Below, one piece after another: positions 48,401-60,680 of a stretch of DNA of 64,000 bases. Under the pieces are notes generated by a model. The model did no database searches, was not told the origin of the DNA, and saw only the letters and a program-made list of their open reading frames with translations. The translations under genes were made by a program, and so were the position numbers. The stretch is from Thinopyrum elongatum. Taxonomy: Eukaryota; Streptophyta; Magnoliopsida; Poales; Poaceae. Within the stretch, counting starts at the first letter, position 1. Every line of letters begins with the position of its first letter. Location of the stretch: contig CM022303.1 in assembly GCA_011799875.1 (NCBI GenBank), positions 298,728,362-298,792,361 on the forward strand. Direction: 5' to 3'.

Positions 48401-51400
48401 GTAGTCAAGAAGATAAGATTAGAGATTCAAATTTCATATCATCATACAAGAGTTGATATTGCAGGTTTACTAATCCTCGTAATGATATGTCTCCATATGA
48501 TCTGTTTGCTACTACTTGTGCATTGCATGATACCATCAATTTCTAGACTTGAAAAACTGTTTGCTTGGACATGAATCATACATACCTGTTATTGGCATTT
48601 CTCACATTTGTTGTGATCACACTTATTTTCCTCATGCTAGACCTATGCTTAATGACAAATATCATCCTCATGCTAACATTGAGCTTCTGATTCCTACAAT
48701 CCTAAACATATGCTCTATTGTTATGCTTATATAATTGGATATTCCATTGATGACTTGGAGGGCATCGACCGTACACTTGTAGTTGTTGTTTGTGTGAGTC
48801 CTATTTCAGGTTTATGCTTTGGCAACGGTTCACTACATGGTGACCAGGTTCGAGGTGAATTCCTTGGGACCCCCGGTGGATTCACGGCATGGTGACGAGG
48901 AGAAGCAAGGGGCACAAAGAAGAAGAGTGAAGCTGAGCCATCCATGAGGAAGCAAAGGAGAAAGCTGCAGTTGGTGAGGTGATGAGCGAGTGCTACATGA
49001 TCAAAGCCCGTGAGCTGTTTCATGACCCATTCTAAAATCATCATCCATTGATGCTTGTTGAATTGAATTGCTATTTGGATAGCATATAACTAGTATGAAA
49101 TGCTTTTAAGTTAAATTTCTACCTTTGGCATATTGACTTGGTGTGAATTGTGTACCATGATTTCTAAATGCCTTGTGAACTAATGATCTACACAATGCCT
49201 GCTTTGAGTGCTCAAATCCCTAGTACAAATGAAAACTTCGTCATTTTAACGTTTACTATGATACACCTAGATCACCATGTTTAGGATGTGATACACCTAG
49301 ATCACCATGTTAGATGCTTGAATTTGTGCCAATGTGTTCCCATTCAGAGCAATCACCTAACCACTATGGATTAGCATGCTATGTTCCCTGGATCGGTAGC
49401 ATGTGAAACCAGACATGGAGAAGTGAGGATTCCTGTTTTTTGTGCTTATGCGTTGTTCATTTAAAAAAAAATCTTATAAATGAATAATTATCTGATCTAC
49501 CTAATAGTAGCATGTCATGTTCCTGTATCGGTGGCTTTGTGAAATCTGGTTGGATCGGATAGGAGTTAATAAAAATGTAATTGTCGAATCATAGGTGTTA
49601 TACCATGTTCTCTGGATCGGTGGTATGTTCCTTTGGGAGACTAACAAAAAATAATAATTAGTTGAGCCGGGTGTATACCATGTTCCCCTGGATCGGTGGT
49701 ATGTTCCTATGGCGAGACTATAATAATATAGTCATTGCTTTATTTCTCGTAAATAAGTGATTTGATCACAAGATTTAATTCAAGTCTTTTTGTTCTCGGG
49801 ATCCTGCTCGCTTGGAACAATTTGGCACACTCAGCATTGAACTTGTTGATCCAACTTTATCATTGTAAGAAGTTTTATATATGAGTCTACTAGTATCCTA
49901 TTGCTTTGTAGCACTCTTAACATTGATTTTCACTAGCTAAGTCCAAGCATGCATTGTTTGGAGATCTACTTCATGGACATTCTCTAGTCAGCTCATTGTT
50001 CACTATCTAGCTCTTGTCTATTCCTTTACTTGAGGACAAGTAAAGATTTTAAGTGTGGGGGAACTTGATAAGCACATTTCATATATATAATTTGGGCACA
50101 CATATACACACATTTATAAGATATGTCAATCTATTCTTGCTTCAAATTATCGAATATTCGAATGATATTCGCGAAAGAGCTTGACTAGTTATTTGTATAT
50201 TTTGCAGAAAAGTGCACAAAGGCACTATAATCGTCAAGATTCTGACTATATGGATAATGAGAAGAAGAATGGGCATGAAGAATACGTCAAGGACTTTGGT
50301 GAGAAAAAGCCAGGGGAGCAACTAAAAGAAGAGGGGATCTTCTTGGGCAGAAATGAAGAGAAGAGGAGGGCCAAATCATAAAAGTGGCAGATCAGAGGAG
50401 GGGATCAAAATCCCTAGCGGCTGCCTCATTCCTCTTCGGGCTATCTACATCTCCCCTCCCCCAACCTCCTTCTCCACCTCCGTCTGCCGCCATGGCAGAG
50501 CGCCCTTGGTAGGTGCGCCATCCATCTCCACCATCCGCGCCATCCATCCATCCATCAGCGCCATCAGCACCTCCTCCCCCCGTGAGCACAATGCCCCCAC
50601 CGTCACTCGCACCCTCCATCAACGCCGCCGCACCATCCACCATCAGCGCCGGCTGCACCAACCACCATCAGCGCCACCTCGCATGCCTGACCGACGAGGG
50701 GAGACACTGTTGTCTGGTCCCCCGCGCAATCAACACCTCACGCCCCTGCTGCTCTTCTTCTTCCCCATGTCCTTCTCTGCTGCTCACCTTGCGCCCCTGC
50801 TGCTTCGCTCTTCTCCGTGCGCCCCCGCTGCCCTTCTTCTTTCCTGAACTGCTCGCTGCTTCCCCCTTCTCTGAATCCCCAAACCTACTGCTGCTCCCGC
50901 TCCCCCAAATTCTCTCATTTATGATGATGACACTAAAATGATCGTTTTGTAAGTACAGGCGGATATTTTGCCCAAATATGCGAGTGTCGTTCTCCTCAGG
51001 GACTAGGCAGTCAGCGGCTACGTTCGGCTAAATCTATGTGACACATTTGGGTGATGAAAACATAAAATGAGACCTAACACTAACAAGGATGACAAAAAAA
51101 ATGCAAACTAGCATAGTGAGCATAAGATTGCAATCATGTCTTTTTGGTATTCTTGTTTTACTTTAGACACTAAAGCACTAACACAAAGGAAACAACAAGA
51201 CATGAAACACTATATTTATTCAACAAGTGTATGACAGAGGGAAGAAACAAGATAAAGGGCAGGGATGAAAAATGCTTCATCACAACATATATACAGGTAC
51301 AGAGCTAATACAGAGACTAAAAATTAAATGATTACACAACTGACTACCACCAGAGAGAAGTTTCAATACAAAATAAAATCACAAGTAATAATCTGAATTT

Positions 51401-52317
51401 AGAAAAACCACCAACTGGACAAAACAGGCCACATATATATAAGTGTTTCACATCAATACACACACACACACATGTATTTATAATTCCGATACATGAGCTA
51501 TCACATGGACAAAAAATGAACAAAGAACACTAGTCACAACAGGATTGAAAGCACATGTACTGGACTCCACATCACACTAGCCAATCACCTAAGACTATAT
51601 CAGTACAACAATAACTAAAAATTAAACCATCTAACATGTTATATATTATAGAAACACCACACCAATCACAAAGTTCAGACATAGCAAACTGAATATTGAG
51701 TAATTTACAAATCTCAAGTTCACTGAAAGAACATTCAAACACAAAGATCACAAGTAATTTGAATTATTACAGTAAAACTAACTGACATACATACACTAAG
51801 AACTAATACAGAAACTAAATATAGTTGAGAAAGCTTCAAGTGTTCCTATCTTCGGGAGAGAAGCACAACAGGGGGTGGAGAGAGGATAGTAGCAAGGTAG
51901 GAGATGAGAAGCAACATGGGGTTGAGAAGGAGGAGGAGCGCTGAGAAGAGTTGGGGAGCAACAACTGTTGGTGGATTCAGAGAGAGGGGGAAACAACGAG
52001 TAGTTTCAGGAAAGAAGAAGGGCAAGCGGGAGCGCACGAAGAAGGAGAGAAGCAAACAGGGGCGCGCAAGGTGAGAAGCACGAAGGACGTGGGGAAGAAG
52101 AAGAGCAGCAGGGGCATGAGGGTGTTGATCGTGCGGGGGACCCAGGCAACAGTGTGTCCCCTCGTCTGTCGGGCGCGCGAGTGGCGCTGATGGTGGTTGG
52201 TGCAGCGACGCTGATAGGGATGTTCGGCGGCGTTGGTGGCGGCGTTGATGGAGGATGCGGGTGACATGGTGGCGTGTGCCGCGGGGGGGGGGGGGGGGGG
52301 AGACGTCCGGACGGGGA
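45419..52317 (+). mobile_element. LTR element E1 (first, indel-rich version of E2)
   Basis: 5' LTR from 45419 (TGATAAGCACATTTCATATA), primer site near 47308-47326 with an extra C, decayed gag-like frame at 47472-48895, 3' LTR start at 50066, switch to an inverted LTR near 50917, ending at GACGTCCGGACGGGGA against the N gap. Every part matches E2 (53743-60697) at the same relative place, with frequent one- or two-base indels and few substitutions. Confidence 0.85.
47472..48895 (+). pseudogene. E1 Gag-like ORF, broken by indels
   Basis: Fragments of the E2 frame are recognisable (HQLDELARQRGIVFEDRPSS at about 47550, and GISHICCDHTYFPHARPMLN at about 48595), separated by frame slips. See the E2 entry for content. 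Confidence 0.75.
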
Positions 52318-52542
52318 NNNNNNNNNNNNNNNNNNNNNNNNNNNNNNNNNNNNNNNNNNNNNNNNNNNNNNNNNNNNNNNNNNNNNNNNNNNNNNNNNNN
52401 NNNNNNNNNNNNNNNNNNNNNNNNNNNNNNNNNNNNNNNNNNNNNNNNNNNNNNNNNNNNNNNNNNNNNNNNNNNNNNNNNNNNNNNNNNNNNNNNNNNN
52501 NNNNNNNNNNNNNNNNNNNNNNNNNNNNNNNNNNNNNNNNNN
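52318..52542. other. Assembly gap (225 N)
   Basis: Run of N between the end of E1 and a GAA repeat. The sequence just left of the gap equals the sequence at about 60697, where the second version continues without a gap. Confidence 1.
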
Positions 52543-52735
52543 GAAGAAGAAGAAAAGAAGAAGAAGAAGAAGAAGAAGAAGAAGAAGAAGAAGAAGAAGA
52601 AGAAGAAGAAGAAGAAGAAGAAGAAGAAGAGGAGGAGGAGGAAGAAGAAGAAGAAGAAGAAGAAGAAGAAGAAGAAGAAGAGAAGAAAAGAAAGAAGAAG
52701 AGGAGAAGAAGAAGAAATAGAGGAGAAGAAGAATA
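52543..52735. repeat. (GAA)n microsatellite
   Basis: About 190 bp of GAA with a few GGA units, at the right edge of the gap. Low-complexity DNA like this is a common cause of assembly breaks. Confidence 0.95.
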
Positions 52736-52796
52736 AAAGAGAAGTGCAAGAGTAGTTATATATAGAGAGATTTTTTATCGGGATTGAATATTCGTG

Positions 52797-53453
52797 TTGA
52801 TCGGGTGGATTTAAATGTGCAGTTATTTCGTCGCTGTGAGGGTCTGGTGTTCGACGACCTTCCCATGCGTTCGACGAGCTCCCCTGTGTTCGTGGGTGAG
52901 CACAAATGACATCTGCTCCTCCCCCTTCATTTGCTCTGTTCTGGCCTTCGTGCCGGTGATACTTGCTAGCTATATGTAGATTCAATCATCAGTATGCGTG
53001 ACCAGTATGCGTCTCCCATTCGAAAGGGTTACAATTATAAATATGCATGCATTTGCATATTTATAATCGTGATTCTTTCAAATTGTCCAATGTTATCCAT
53101 GGACAGCCCGAGTGTGTGTAGATCGGGTTCGTTTTCCCATGCTCTGCTCCGGATCCGATGCAGAATTTTGTCAGTGCCTCCCTGTTGTTCTCCGGGTACA
53201 CATCCTCCCTGTTTATTGCCGAGACGTGTATCAGGAGAACAGCGGGGAGGTGCTGCCGAAATTTTGCGCCAAATCCGGAGTAGAGCATGGGAAAACGAAC
53301 CCAATCTACACATACTCGGGTGGGATTAGGACCTATCTTTGTCTATTAGCGTGTAGGTTGCATGGACGTAATAAAATTGACAAATCTGATTAACTGATGA
53401 ATATATATGCTGAATTATATATATATTTCTTGTGTTTTTAGTAGGTAGGCAAT
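52797..53453 (+). mobile_element. CACTA transposon interval upstream of the transposase (second version)
   Basis: From about 52807 it matches 44507-45138. It contains a large inverted repeat (53106-53312) and ends with a TTTTTAGTAG acceptor-like sequence before the transposase ATG. Confidence 0.7.
53106..53312. repeat. Inverted repeat, arms about 95 bp
   Basis: The left arm (GCCCGAGTGTGTGTAGATCG, then GGGTTCGTTTTCCCATGCTC) is complementary to the right arm (GAGCATGGGAAAACGAACCC, then AATCTACACATACTCGG). The centre, CCTCCCTGTTGTTCTCC, is also partly matched by GGAGAACAGCGGGGAGG. The same structure is at about 44802-45010. Confidence 0.85.
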
Positions 53454-53742
53454 ATGAGTGATCGTGCGTGGATGTACACCGGTCACACGAGTCAGAAAGA
53501 CATGACCAATGAATGGTTAATGAAAACCAAGGGGTTTGTGAAAGTCGCATTTGCAAATGGCCAGAGAAAAACTTGGTGCCCCTGTGTTAGGTGCGACAAC
53601 TTTTCACAGAGGACAGAGGGTGAAATGGGTAAACACCTGCAGAAGTGGGGTTTTACGCCTGATTATATGGTGTGGACATTTTATGGTGAGTCTGCCCAAC
53701 GTACCAGAGGTGAGGTGGTTCGTCGTCGCACCGACGAGCATA
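53454..53742 (+). CDS. CACTA (En/Spm) transposase N-terminal transposase-associated domain, truncated
   Basis: Open frame MSDRAWMYTGHTSQKDMTNE, then WLMKTKGFVKVAFANG, WCPCVRCDN, MGKHLQKWGFTPDYMVWTFY and GES. This is the transposase-associated domain at the start of TNP2-type transposases of CACTA elements, with its Cys pair in CPCVRC and a His-containing helix. The frame is intact for about 96 residues, then runs into an LTR inserted at 53743 and stops at 53868. The catalytic part is not in the window, so the protein is dead here. Confidence 0.88.
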
Positions 53743-55635
53743 TGATAAGCACATTTCATATATATAATTTGGGCACACATATACACCATTTATTGAGATA
53801 CGTCAATCTATTCTTGCTTCAAATTATCGAATATTCGAATGATATTCGCGAAAGAGCTTGTGACTAGTTATTTGTATATTTTGTAGAAAAGTGTGCAAAG
53901 GCACTATAATCATCAAGATTCTGACTATATGGCTAATGAGAAGAGAGAAGGGCATGAAAGAAATACGTCAAGGACTTCAGTGAGAAGAAAAGAAGTATCC
54001 AGGGGAGCAAACTAAAAGAAGAAGGGGATCTTCTTGGGCAAAAATGAAGAGAAGAGGAGGGCCAAATCGTAAAAGTGGCAGATCAGAGGAGGGGATCACA
54101 ATCCCTAGCGGCTGCCTCATTCCTCTTCGGGCCTGGCTACATCTCCCTCTCCCCAACCTCCTTCTCCACCTCTGGCCGCCACCACGGCCAGGCCATCATG
54201 GTAGGTGCGCCATCCATCTCCACCATCCGCGCCATCCATCCATCCATCCATCAGCGCCATCAGCACCTCCCCTCGCGGCACAACGCCACCACGTCACCCA
54301 CACCCTCCATCAATGCCGCCACCAGCGCCACCACACCATCCACCATCAGCGCCGCTGCACCAACCACCATCAGCGCCAACTCGCGCGCCCGACTAGACGA
54401 GGGGAGACACTGTTGTCTGGTCCCCCGCGCGATCAACACCTCATGCCCCTGCTGCTCTTCTTCTTCCCCACGTCCTTCCTGCTGCTCACCTTGCGCCCCT
54501 GCTGCTTCTCTCTTCTCCGTGCGCCCCCTCTGCCATTCTTCTTTCCTGAACCTGCTCGCTACTTCCCCCTTCTCTGAATCCACCAAACCTGCTGCTGCTC
54601 CCCCAACTTCTCTCGCTGCTCCTCCTCCTTCTCAACCCCCTGATGCTTCTCTTCTCCTACCTTGCTGCTACTCCTTCTCCACCCCATGTTGTGCTTCTCT
54701 TCCCGAAGAACAGGAACACTTGAAGCTCTCTCAACTATATTCAGTTTTGTATTAGTTCTATATGTGTATGTATGTCAGTTAGTTTACTGTAATAATTCAG
54801 ATTACTTGTGATCTTTGTGTTGAATGTGCTTTCAGTGAACTTGAGATTTGTAAAATTACTCAATATTCAGTTTGCTATGTCTGAAACTTTGTGATTTGGT
54901 GGTGTTTCTATTCAATATATAACCTGTGATATATATCATGTTAGATGGTTTAATATTTTAGTTATTGTTGTACTGATATATGTCTAGGTGATTTGGCTAG
55001 TGTGATGTGAGTCCAGTACATGTGCTTTCTAATCCTGTTCGTGACTAGTGTTCTTTGTTCATTTTTTTGTCCATGTGATAGCTCATGTATCTGTGAATTA
55101 TAAATACATGTGTGTGTGTGTGTTTGATGTGAAACACTTATATATGTGGCCTGTTTGTCAGATGGTGGTTTTTATAAATTCAGATTATTACTTGTGCTTC
55201 TATTTTGTATTGAAATTGCTCTCTGTGGTAGTCAGTTGTGTGATCATTTAATTTTCAGTCTCTGTATTAGCTCTATACCTGTAATATATGTTGTGACATG
55301 AAGCATTTTCATCCCTGTCCTTTATCTTGTTTCTTCCCTCTGTCATACGCTTGTTAGATAAATATATTTCATGTCCTGTTGTTTCCTTTTGTGTTAGTGC
55401 TTTAGTGTCTAAAGTAAAACAAGAAAATACCAAAAAGACAGTGATTGCAATCTTATGCTCCCTATGCTAGTTTGCATTTTCTTTGTCGTCAATCCTTGTT
55501 AGTGTTAGGTCTATTTTCTATTTTCATCACCCAAATGTGTCACCTAGATTTAGCCGAACATAGTTGCTGACTTCCTAGTCCCTGAGGAGAACACGACACT
55601 CGCAGATTTGGGCAAAATATCCCGCTGTAGTTACA
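53743..55635 (+). mobile_element. LTR element E2, 5' LTR
   Basis: TGATAAGCACATTTCATATA to GTAGTTACA, 1.9 kb. It is preceded by GCATA (53738-53742), the presumed target duplication. It contains Pro/Ser-rich chance ORFs (about 54040-54750) that are not genes. Confidence 0.88.
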
Positions 55636-55646
55636 AACGATCATTT

Positions 55647-55664
55647 TGGCGCCGTTGCCGGGGA
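55647..55664 (+). promoter_or_regulatory. E2 primer-binding site
   Basis: TGGCGCCGTTGCCGGGGA, exact match to the Athila-type site, 11 bp after the LTR. Confidence 0.9.
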
Positions 55665-55768
55665 CTAGCGGGTTTTGCTTCTTTTTCTATTTAGTGCCAT
55701 ATATTTGTGATATATCTCTAACCACTAACCCCTGTTCTAGCTAGTATCTTTTTGTTTTCTTTTCCTTT

Positions 55769-57247
55769 TTGCATGTTAGAGCTATCTACTCGGTTATGGC
55801 ATATTATTCAGATTGTCACGAAGATGCGAGGAACACTACAAACAACATGAAAAGTGTTCAAGAACTGATAATTAAGATTTCCCATCAATTAGATGAATTA
55901 GCTCGGCAGCGAGGTATAGTTTTTGAGGATAGGCCTAGTTCTTATGATCCTTATTCCGGAGGCAATCCTTATGTTGCTCCTACATGCCATATTTGTGGTT
56001 TTCAGCGCCATTCACCCGCTGAATGTTAACGTGGTTACTCCCACCCTCCAGATTGTTTTGGCATGAGCTTCGCTCAACAACATAGCTCATACCAAAACGA
56101 TTACACACAAGGGAGACCTGAATACCCAAATATGTCATATAGGAAAAACAACCCTGAGATTTCATCATTTGCCTCTAGTTACCCAATGCAGGGGATTAGG
56201 TACAATGAGGAGAGCCACAATTATGCACCCCAACAATTTTATTCTGCTCCTATTCATATACCTCAGTACCAGGAGATGTTGCCAATGGAGTTAAATGGTC
56301 CTCCATTTGGTCAACCAACACCTTCAGTACACGTGCCCACACAAGATGATTTTGATGATATAGACAAGCTCACATTGCTTAGTCTCGAGTTCACTTAGAG
56401 TGCGGAAGATGATCCTATTAGGAAGGTGATACTAGAGGAAATGAAGAAGATCAAGAGTGGAAAAGAGCTAGTGGAAGAAGTAAGGGAGATAGAGAAGAAT
56501 ATGAATGTTGGAAGTACTATCTCATCACTACTCGAGCTGAGTGTTTCTGGGATTCCCCTTGATACATGTGAGGTTCCAACACCGTCACATCCAGCTGAGC
56601 AAGATAGCAAGAGCCCAGAGGAAGAAAGACCTCAGATTGAAGAAGAAATATTCGAAGACAAGGAACAAGATGATCCAGAGATGGAATTCCCAAGTGATCA
56701 AGATGAAGACAAAAGATCTACTACTCTTGAAGAAGTAAAAGAAGTTGATGTAGTCGAAGATGAAGAATTAGAGATTCAATTTCCTATCATCATACAAGAG
56801 TGTGATATTGCAGGTTTATCTAATCCTCGTAATGATATGTCTCCATATGATCTGTTTGCTACTACTTTGCATTGCATGATACCATCAATTAATCTAGACT
56901 TGAAAAACTGTTTGCTTGGACATGATCATACATACCCTGTTATTGGCATTTCTCACATTTGTTGTGATCACACTTATTTTCCTCATGCTAGACCTATGCT
57001 TAATGACAAATATCATCCTCATGCTAACATTGAGCTTGCTGATTCCTACAATCCTAAACATATGCTCTATTGTTATGCTTATATAATTGGATATTCCATT
57101 GATGACTTGGAGGGCATCGACCGTATCACTTGTAGTTGTTGTTTGTGTGAGTCCTATTTCAGGTTTATGCTTTGGCACGGTTCACTACATGGTGACCAGG
57201 TTCGAGGTGACATTCCTTGGGACCCCGGTGGATTCACGGCATGGTGA
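55769..57247 (+). pseudogene. E2 Gag-like polypeptide with two in-frame stops
   Basis: One reading frame over 1.48 kb with only TAA (56027-56029) and TAG (56396-56398) inside it. Part 1 has a helix (MKSVQELIIKISHQLDELAR) and a single zinc-knuckle-like CHICGFQRHSPAEC. Part 2 is Asn/Gln/Tyr-rich (SSYQNDYTQGRPEYPNMSYR). Part 3 is a Glu-rich acidic segment (about 56590-56790), then a Cys/His-rich C-terminus (GISHICCDHTYFPHARPMLN, CSCCLCESYF) ending in GGFTAW. The first two parts fit the C-terminal Gag of Athila-like gypsy elements. The Cys/His-rich end is unknown to me. No protease or polymerase follows. Confidence 0.7.
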
Positions 57248-58415
57248 CGAGGAGAAGCAAGGGGCACACAAGAAGAAGAGTGAAGCTGGAGCATCCATGA
57301 GGAAGCAAAGGAGAAGAGCTGCAGTTGGTGAGGTGATCGAGCGAGTGCTACATGATCAAAGCCCGGTGAGCTGTTTCATGACCCATTCTAAAATCATCAT
57401 CCATTGATGCTTGTTGAATTGAATTGCTATTTGGATAGCATATACTAGTTATGAAATGCTTTTAAGTTAAATTCTACCTTTGGCATATTGAGCTTGGTGT
57501 GAATTAGTGTACCATGATTTCTAAATGCCTTGTGAACTAGTGATCTACACAATGCCTGCGTTTGAGTGCTCAAATCCCTAGTACACTAGAAAACTTCGTC
57601 ATTTTCAACGTTTACTATGATACACCTAGATCACCATGTTTAGATGTGATACACCTAGATCACCATGTTTAGATGCTGAATTTGTGCCAAGTGTGTTCCC
57701 ATTCAGAGCAATCACCTAACCACTATGGATTAGCATGCTATGTTCCCTGGATCGGTAGCATGTGAACCAGACATGGAGAAGTGAGGATTCCTGTTTTTTG
57801 TGCTTATGCGTTGTTCATTTAAAAAAAATCTTATAATGAATAATTATCTGATCTACCTAATAGTAGCATGTCATGTTCCCTGTATCGGTGGCTTGTGAAA
57901 TCTGGTTGGATCGGATAGGAGTTAATAAAAAAATGTAATTGTCGAATCAGGTGTATACCATGTTCTCTGGATCGGTGGTATGTTCCTTTGGGGAGACTAA
58001 CAAAATAATAATAATTAGTTGAGCCGGGTGTATACCATGTTCCCTGGATCGGTGGTATGTTCCTATGGCGAGACTAATAATAATATAGTCATTGCTTTAT
58101 TTCTGTAAATAAGTGATTTGATCACAAGATTTAATTCAAGTTCTTTTTGTTCTCGGGATCCTGCTCGCTTTAGGAACAATTTGGCACAATCAGCATTTGA
58201 ACTTGTTGATCCACTTTTATCATTGTAAAAGTTTAATATAATTGAGTCTACTAGTATCCTATTGCTTTGTAGCACTCTTAACCATTGATTTTCACTAGCT
58301 AAGTCCAAAGCATGCATTGTTTGGAGATCTACTTCACTGGGACATTCTCTAGTCAGCTCATTGTTCACTATCTAGCTCTTGTCATATTCCTTTACTTGAG
58401 GACAAGTAAAGATTT
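57248..58415 (+). other. E2 untranslated internal region with repeated motif
   Basis: No ORF of interest. It contains a 30-bp direct repeat (GATACACCTAGATCACCATG, 57618 and 57647) and four spaced copies of a TGTTCCCTGGATCGGTGGTA-like motif at about 57741, 57874, 57961 and 58039. Confidence 0.7.
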
Positions 58416-58431
58416 AAGTGTGGGGGGAACT
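58416..58431 (+). promoter_or_regulatory. E2 polypurine tract
   Basis: AAGTGTGGGGGGAACT lies directly before the 3' LTR start TGATAAGCAC. Confidence 0.85.
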
Positions 58432-59284
58432 TGATAAGCACATTTCATATATATAATTTGGGCACACATATACACCATTTATTAAGATATGTCAATCTAT
58501 TCTTGCTTCAAATTATCGAATATTCGAATGATATTCGCGAAAGAGCTTGTGACTAGTTATTTGTATATTTTGCAGAAAAGTGCACAAAGGCACTATAATC
58601 GTCAAGATTCTGACTATATGGATAATGAGAAGAGAGAAGGGCATGAAAGAAATACGTCAAGGACTTTGGTGAGAAGAAAAGCCAGGGGAGCAAACTAAAA
58701 GAAGAAGGGGATCTTCTTGGGCAGAAATGAAGAGAAGAGGAGGGCCAAATCATAAAAGTGGCAGATCAGAGGAGGGGATCAAAATCCCTAGCGGCTGCCT
58801 CATTCCTCTTCGGGCTATCTACATCTCCCTCTCCCCCAACCTCCTTCTCCACCTCCGTCTGCCGCCATGGCCAGAGCGCCGTGGTAGGTGCGCCATCCAT
58901 CTCCACCATCCGCGCCATCCATCCATCCATCAGCGCCATCAGCACCTCCTCCCCCCCGTGGCACAATGCCACCACGTCACTCGCACCCTCCATCAACGCC
59001 GCCGCACCATCCACCATCAGCGCCGCTGCACCAACCACCATCAGCGCCACCTCGCATGCCTGACCAGACGAGGGGAGACACTGTTGTCTGGTCCCCCGCG
59101 CAATCAACACCTCACGCCCCTGCTGCTCTTCTTCTTCCCCATGTCCTTCCTGCTGCTCACCTTGCGCCCCTGCTGCTTCTCTCTTCTCCGTGCGCCCCCG
59201 CTGCCCTTCTTCTTTCCTGAACCTGCTCGCTGCTTCCCCCTTCTCTGAATCCACCAAACCTACTGCTGCTCCCCCAACTTCTCT
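58432..59284 (+). mobile_element. E2 3' LTR, truncated
   Basis: Matches the first 0.85 kb of the 5' LTR up to CCCCCAACTTCTCT, then switches to inverted LTR sequence. Confidence 0.85.
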
Positions 59285-60680
59285 CATTTATGATGATGAC
59301 ACTAAAATGATCGTTTGTAAGTACAGCGGGATATTTTGCCCAAATATGCGAGTGTCGTTCTCCTCAGGGACTAGGCAGTCAGCGGCTACGTTCGGCTAAA
59401 TCTAGGTGACACATTTGGGTGATGAAAACATAAAATAGACCTAACACTAACAAGGATTGACAAAAAAAATGCAAACTAGCATAGTGAGCATAAGATTGCA
59501 ATCACTGTCTTTTTGGTATTTTCTTGTTTTACTTTAGACACTAAAGCACTAACACAAAAGGAAACAACAAGACATGAACACATATATTTATCTAACAAGT
59601 GTATGACAGAGGGAAGAAACAAGATAAAGGGCAGGGATGAAAATGCTTCACGTCACAACATATATACAGGTACAGAGCTAATACAGAGACTAAAAATTAA
59701 ATGATTACACAACTGACTACCACAGAGAGAAATTTCAATACAAAATAAAATCACAAGTAATAATCTGAATTTAGAAAAACCACCAACTGACAAACAGGCC
59801 ACATATATATAAGTGTTTCACATCAATACACACACACACACATGTATTTATAATTCACAGATACATGAGCTATCACATGGACAAAAAAATGAACAAAGAA
59901 CACTAGTCACGAACAGGATTAGAAAGCACATGTACTGGACTCACATCACACTAGCCAAATCACCTAGACATATATCAGTACAACAATAACTAAAATATTA
60001 AACCATCTAACATGTTATATATTGAATAGAAACACCACCAAATCACAAAGTTTCAGACATAGCAAACTGAATATTGAGTAATTTTACAAATCTCAAGTTC
60101 ACTGAAAGAACATTCAACACAAAGATCACAAGTAATTTGAATTATTACAGTAAACTAACTGACATACATACACATATAGAACTAATACAGAACTAAATAT
60201 AGTTGAGAAAGCTTCAAGTGTTCCTATTCTTCGGGGAGAGAAGCACAACAGGGGGTGGAGAAGGAGTAGTAGCAAGGTAGGAGATGAGAAGCAACATGGG
60301 GTTGAGAAGGAGGAGGAGCAGCGAGAGAAGTTGGGGGAGCAACAACATGTTTGGTGGATTCAGAGAAGGGGGAAACAACGAGTAGTTTCAGGAAAGAAGA
60401 AGGGCAGCGGGAGCGCACGAAGAAGAGAGAAGCAACAGGGGCGCAAGGTGAGAAGCAGGAAGGACGTGGGGAAGAAGAAGAGCAGCAGGGGCATGAGGTG
60501 TTGATCGTGCGGGGGACCAGGCAACAGTGTGTCCCCTCGTCTGGTCGGGCGCGCGAGGTGGCGCTGATGGTGGTTGGTGCAGCGACGCTGATAGTGGATG
60601 GTGCGGCGGCGTTGGTGGCGGCGTTGATGGAGGATGCGGGTGACATGGTGGCGTTGTGCCGCGGGGGGGGGGGGGGGGGG
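59285..60680 (-). mobile_element. Inverted partial LTR of the E family
   Basis: Reverse complement of the E2 LTR from its 3' end (CCCGCTGTACTTACA on minus, plus 12 bp of internal AACGATCATTTT) back to mid-LTR (about 54275), where it ends in a run of 18 G. The primer site is replaced by AGTGTCATCATCATAAATG. It gives a 1.36 kb inverted repeat with the 5' LTR. Confidence 0.85.

Noticed and set aside
52006..52985. ORFs of 247-379 aa crossing the gap
   Set aside because: They run through 225 N and the GAA repeat, so the reading frames are meaningless.
54044..54755. Pro/His/Ser-rich ORFs of 177-226 aa in the E LTR (also at 45.7, 50.4 and 58.7 kb)
   Set aside because: They lie inside LTR sequence repeated four or more times, have no motif, and are frameshifted between copies.
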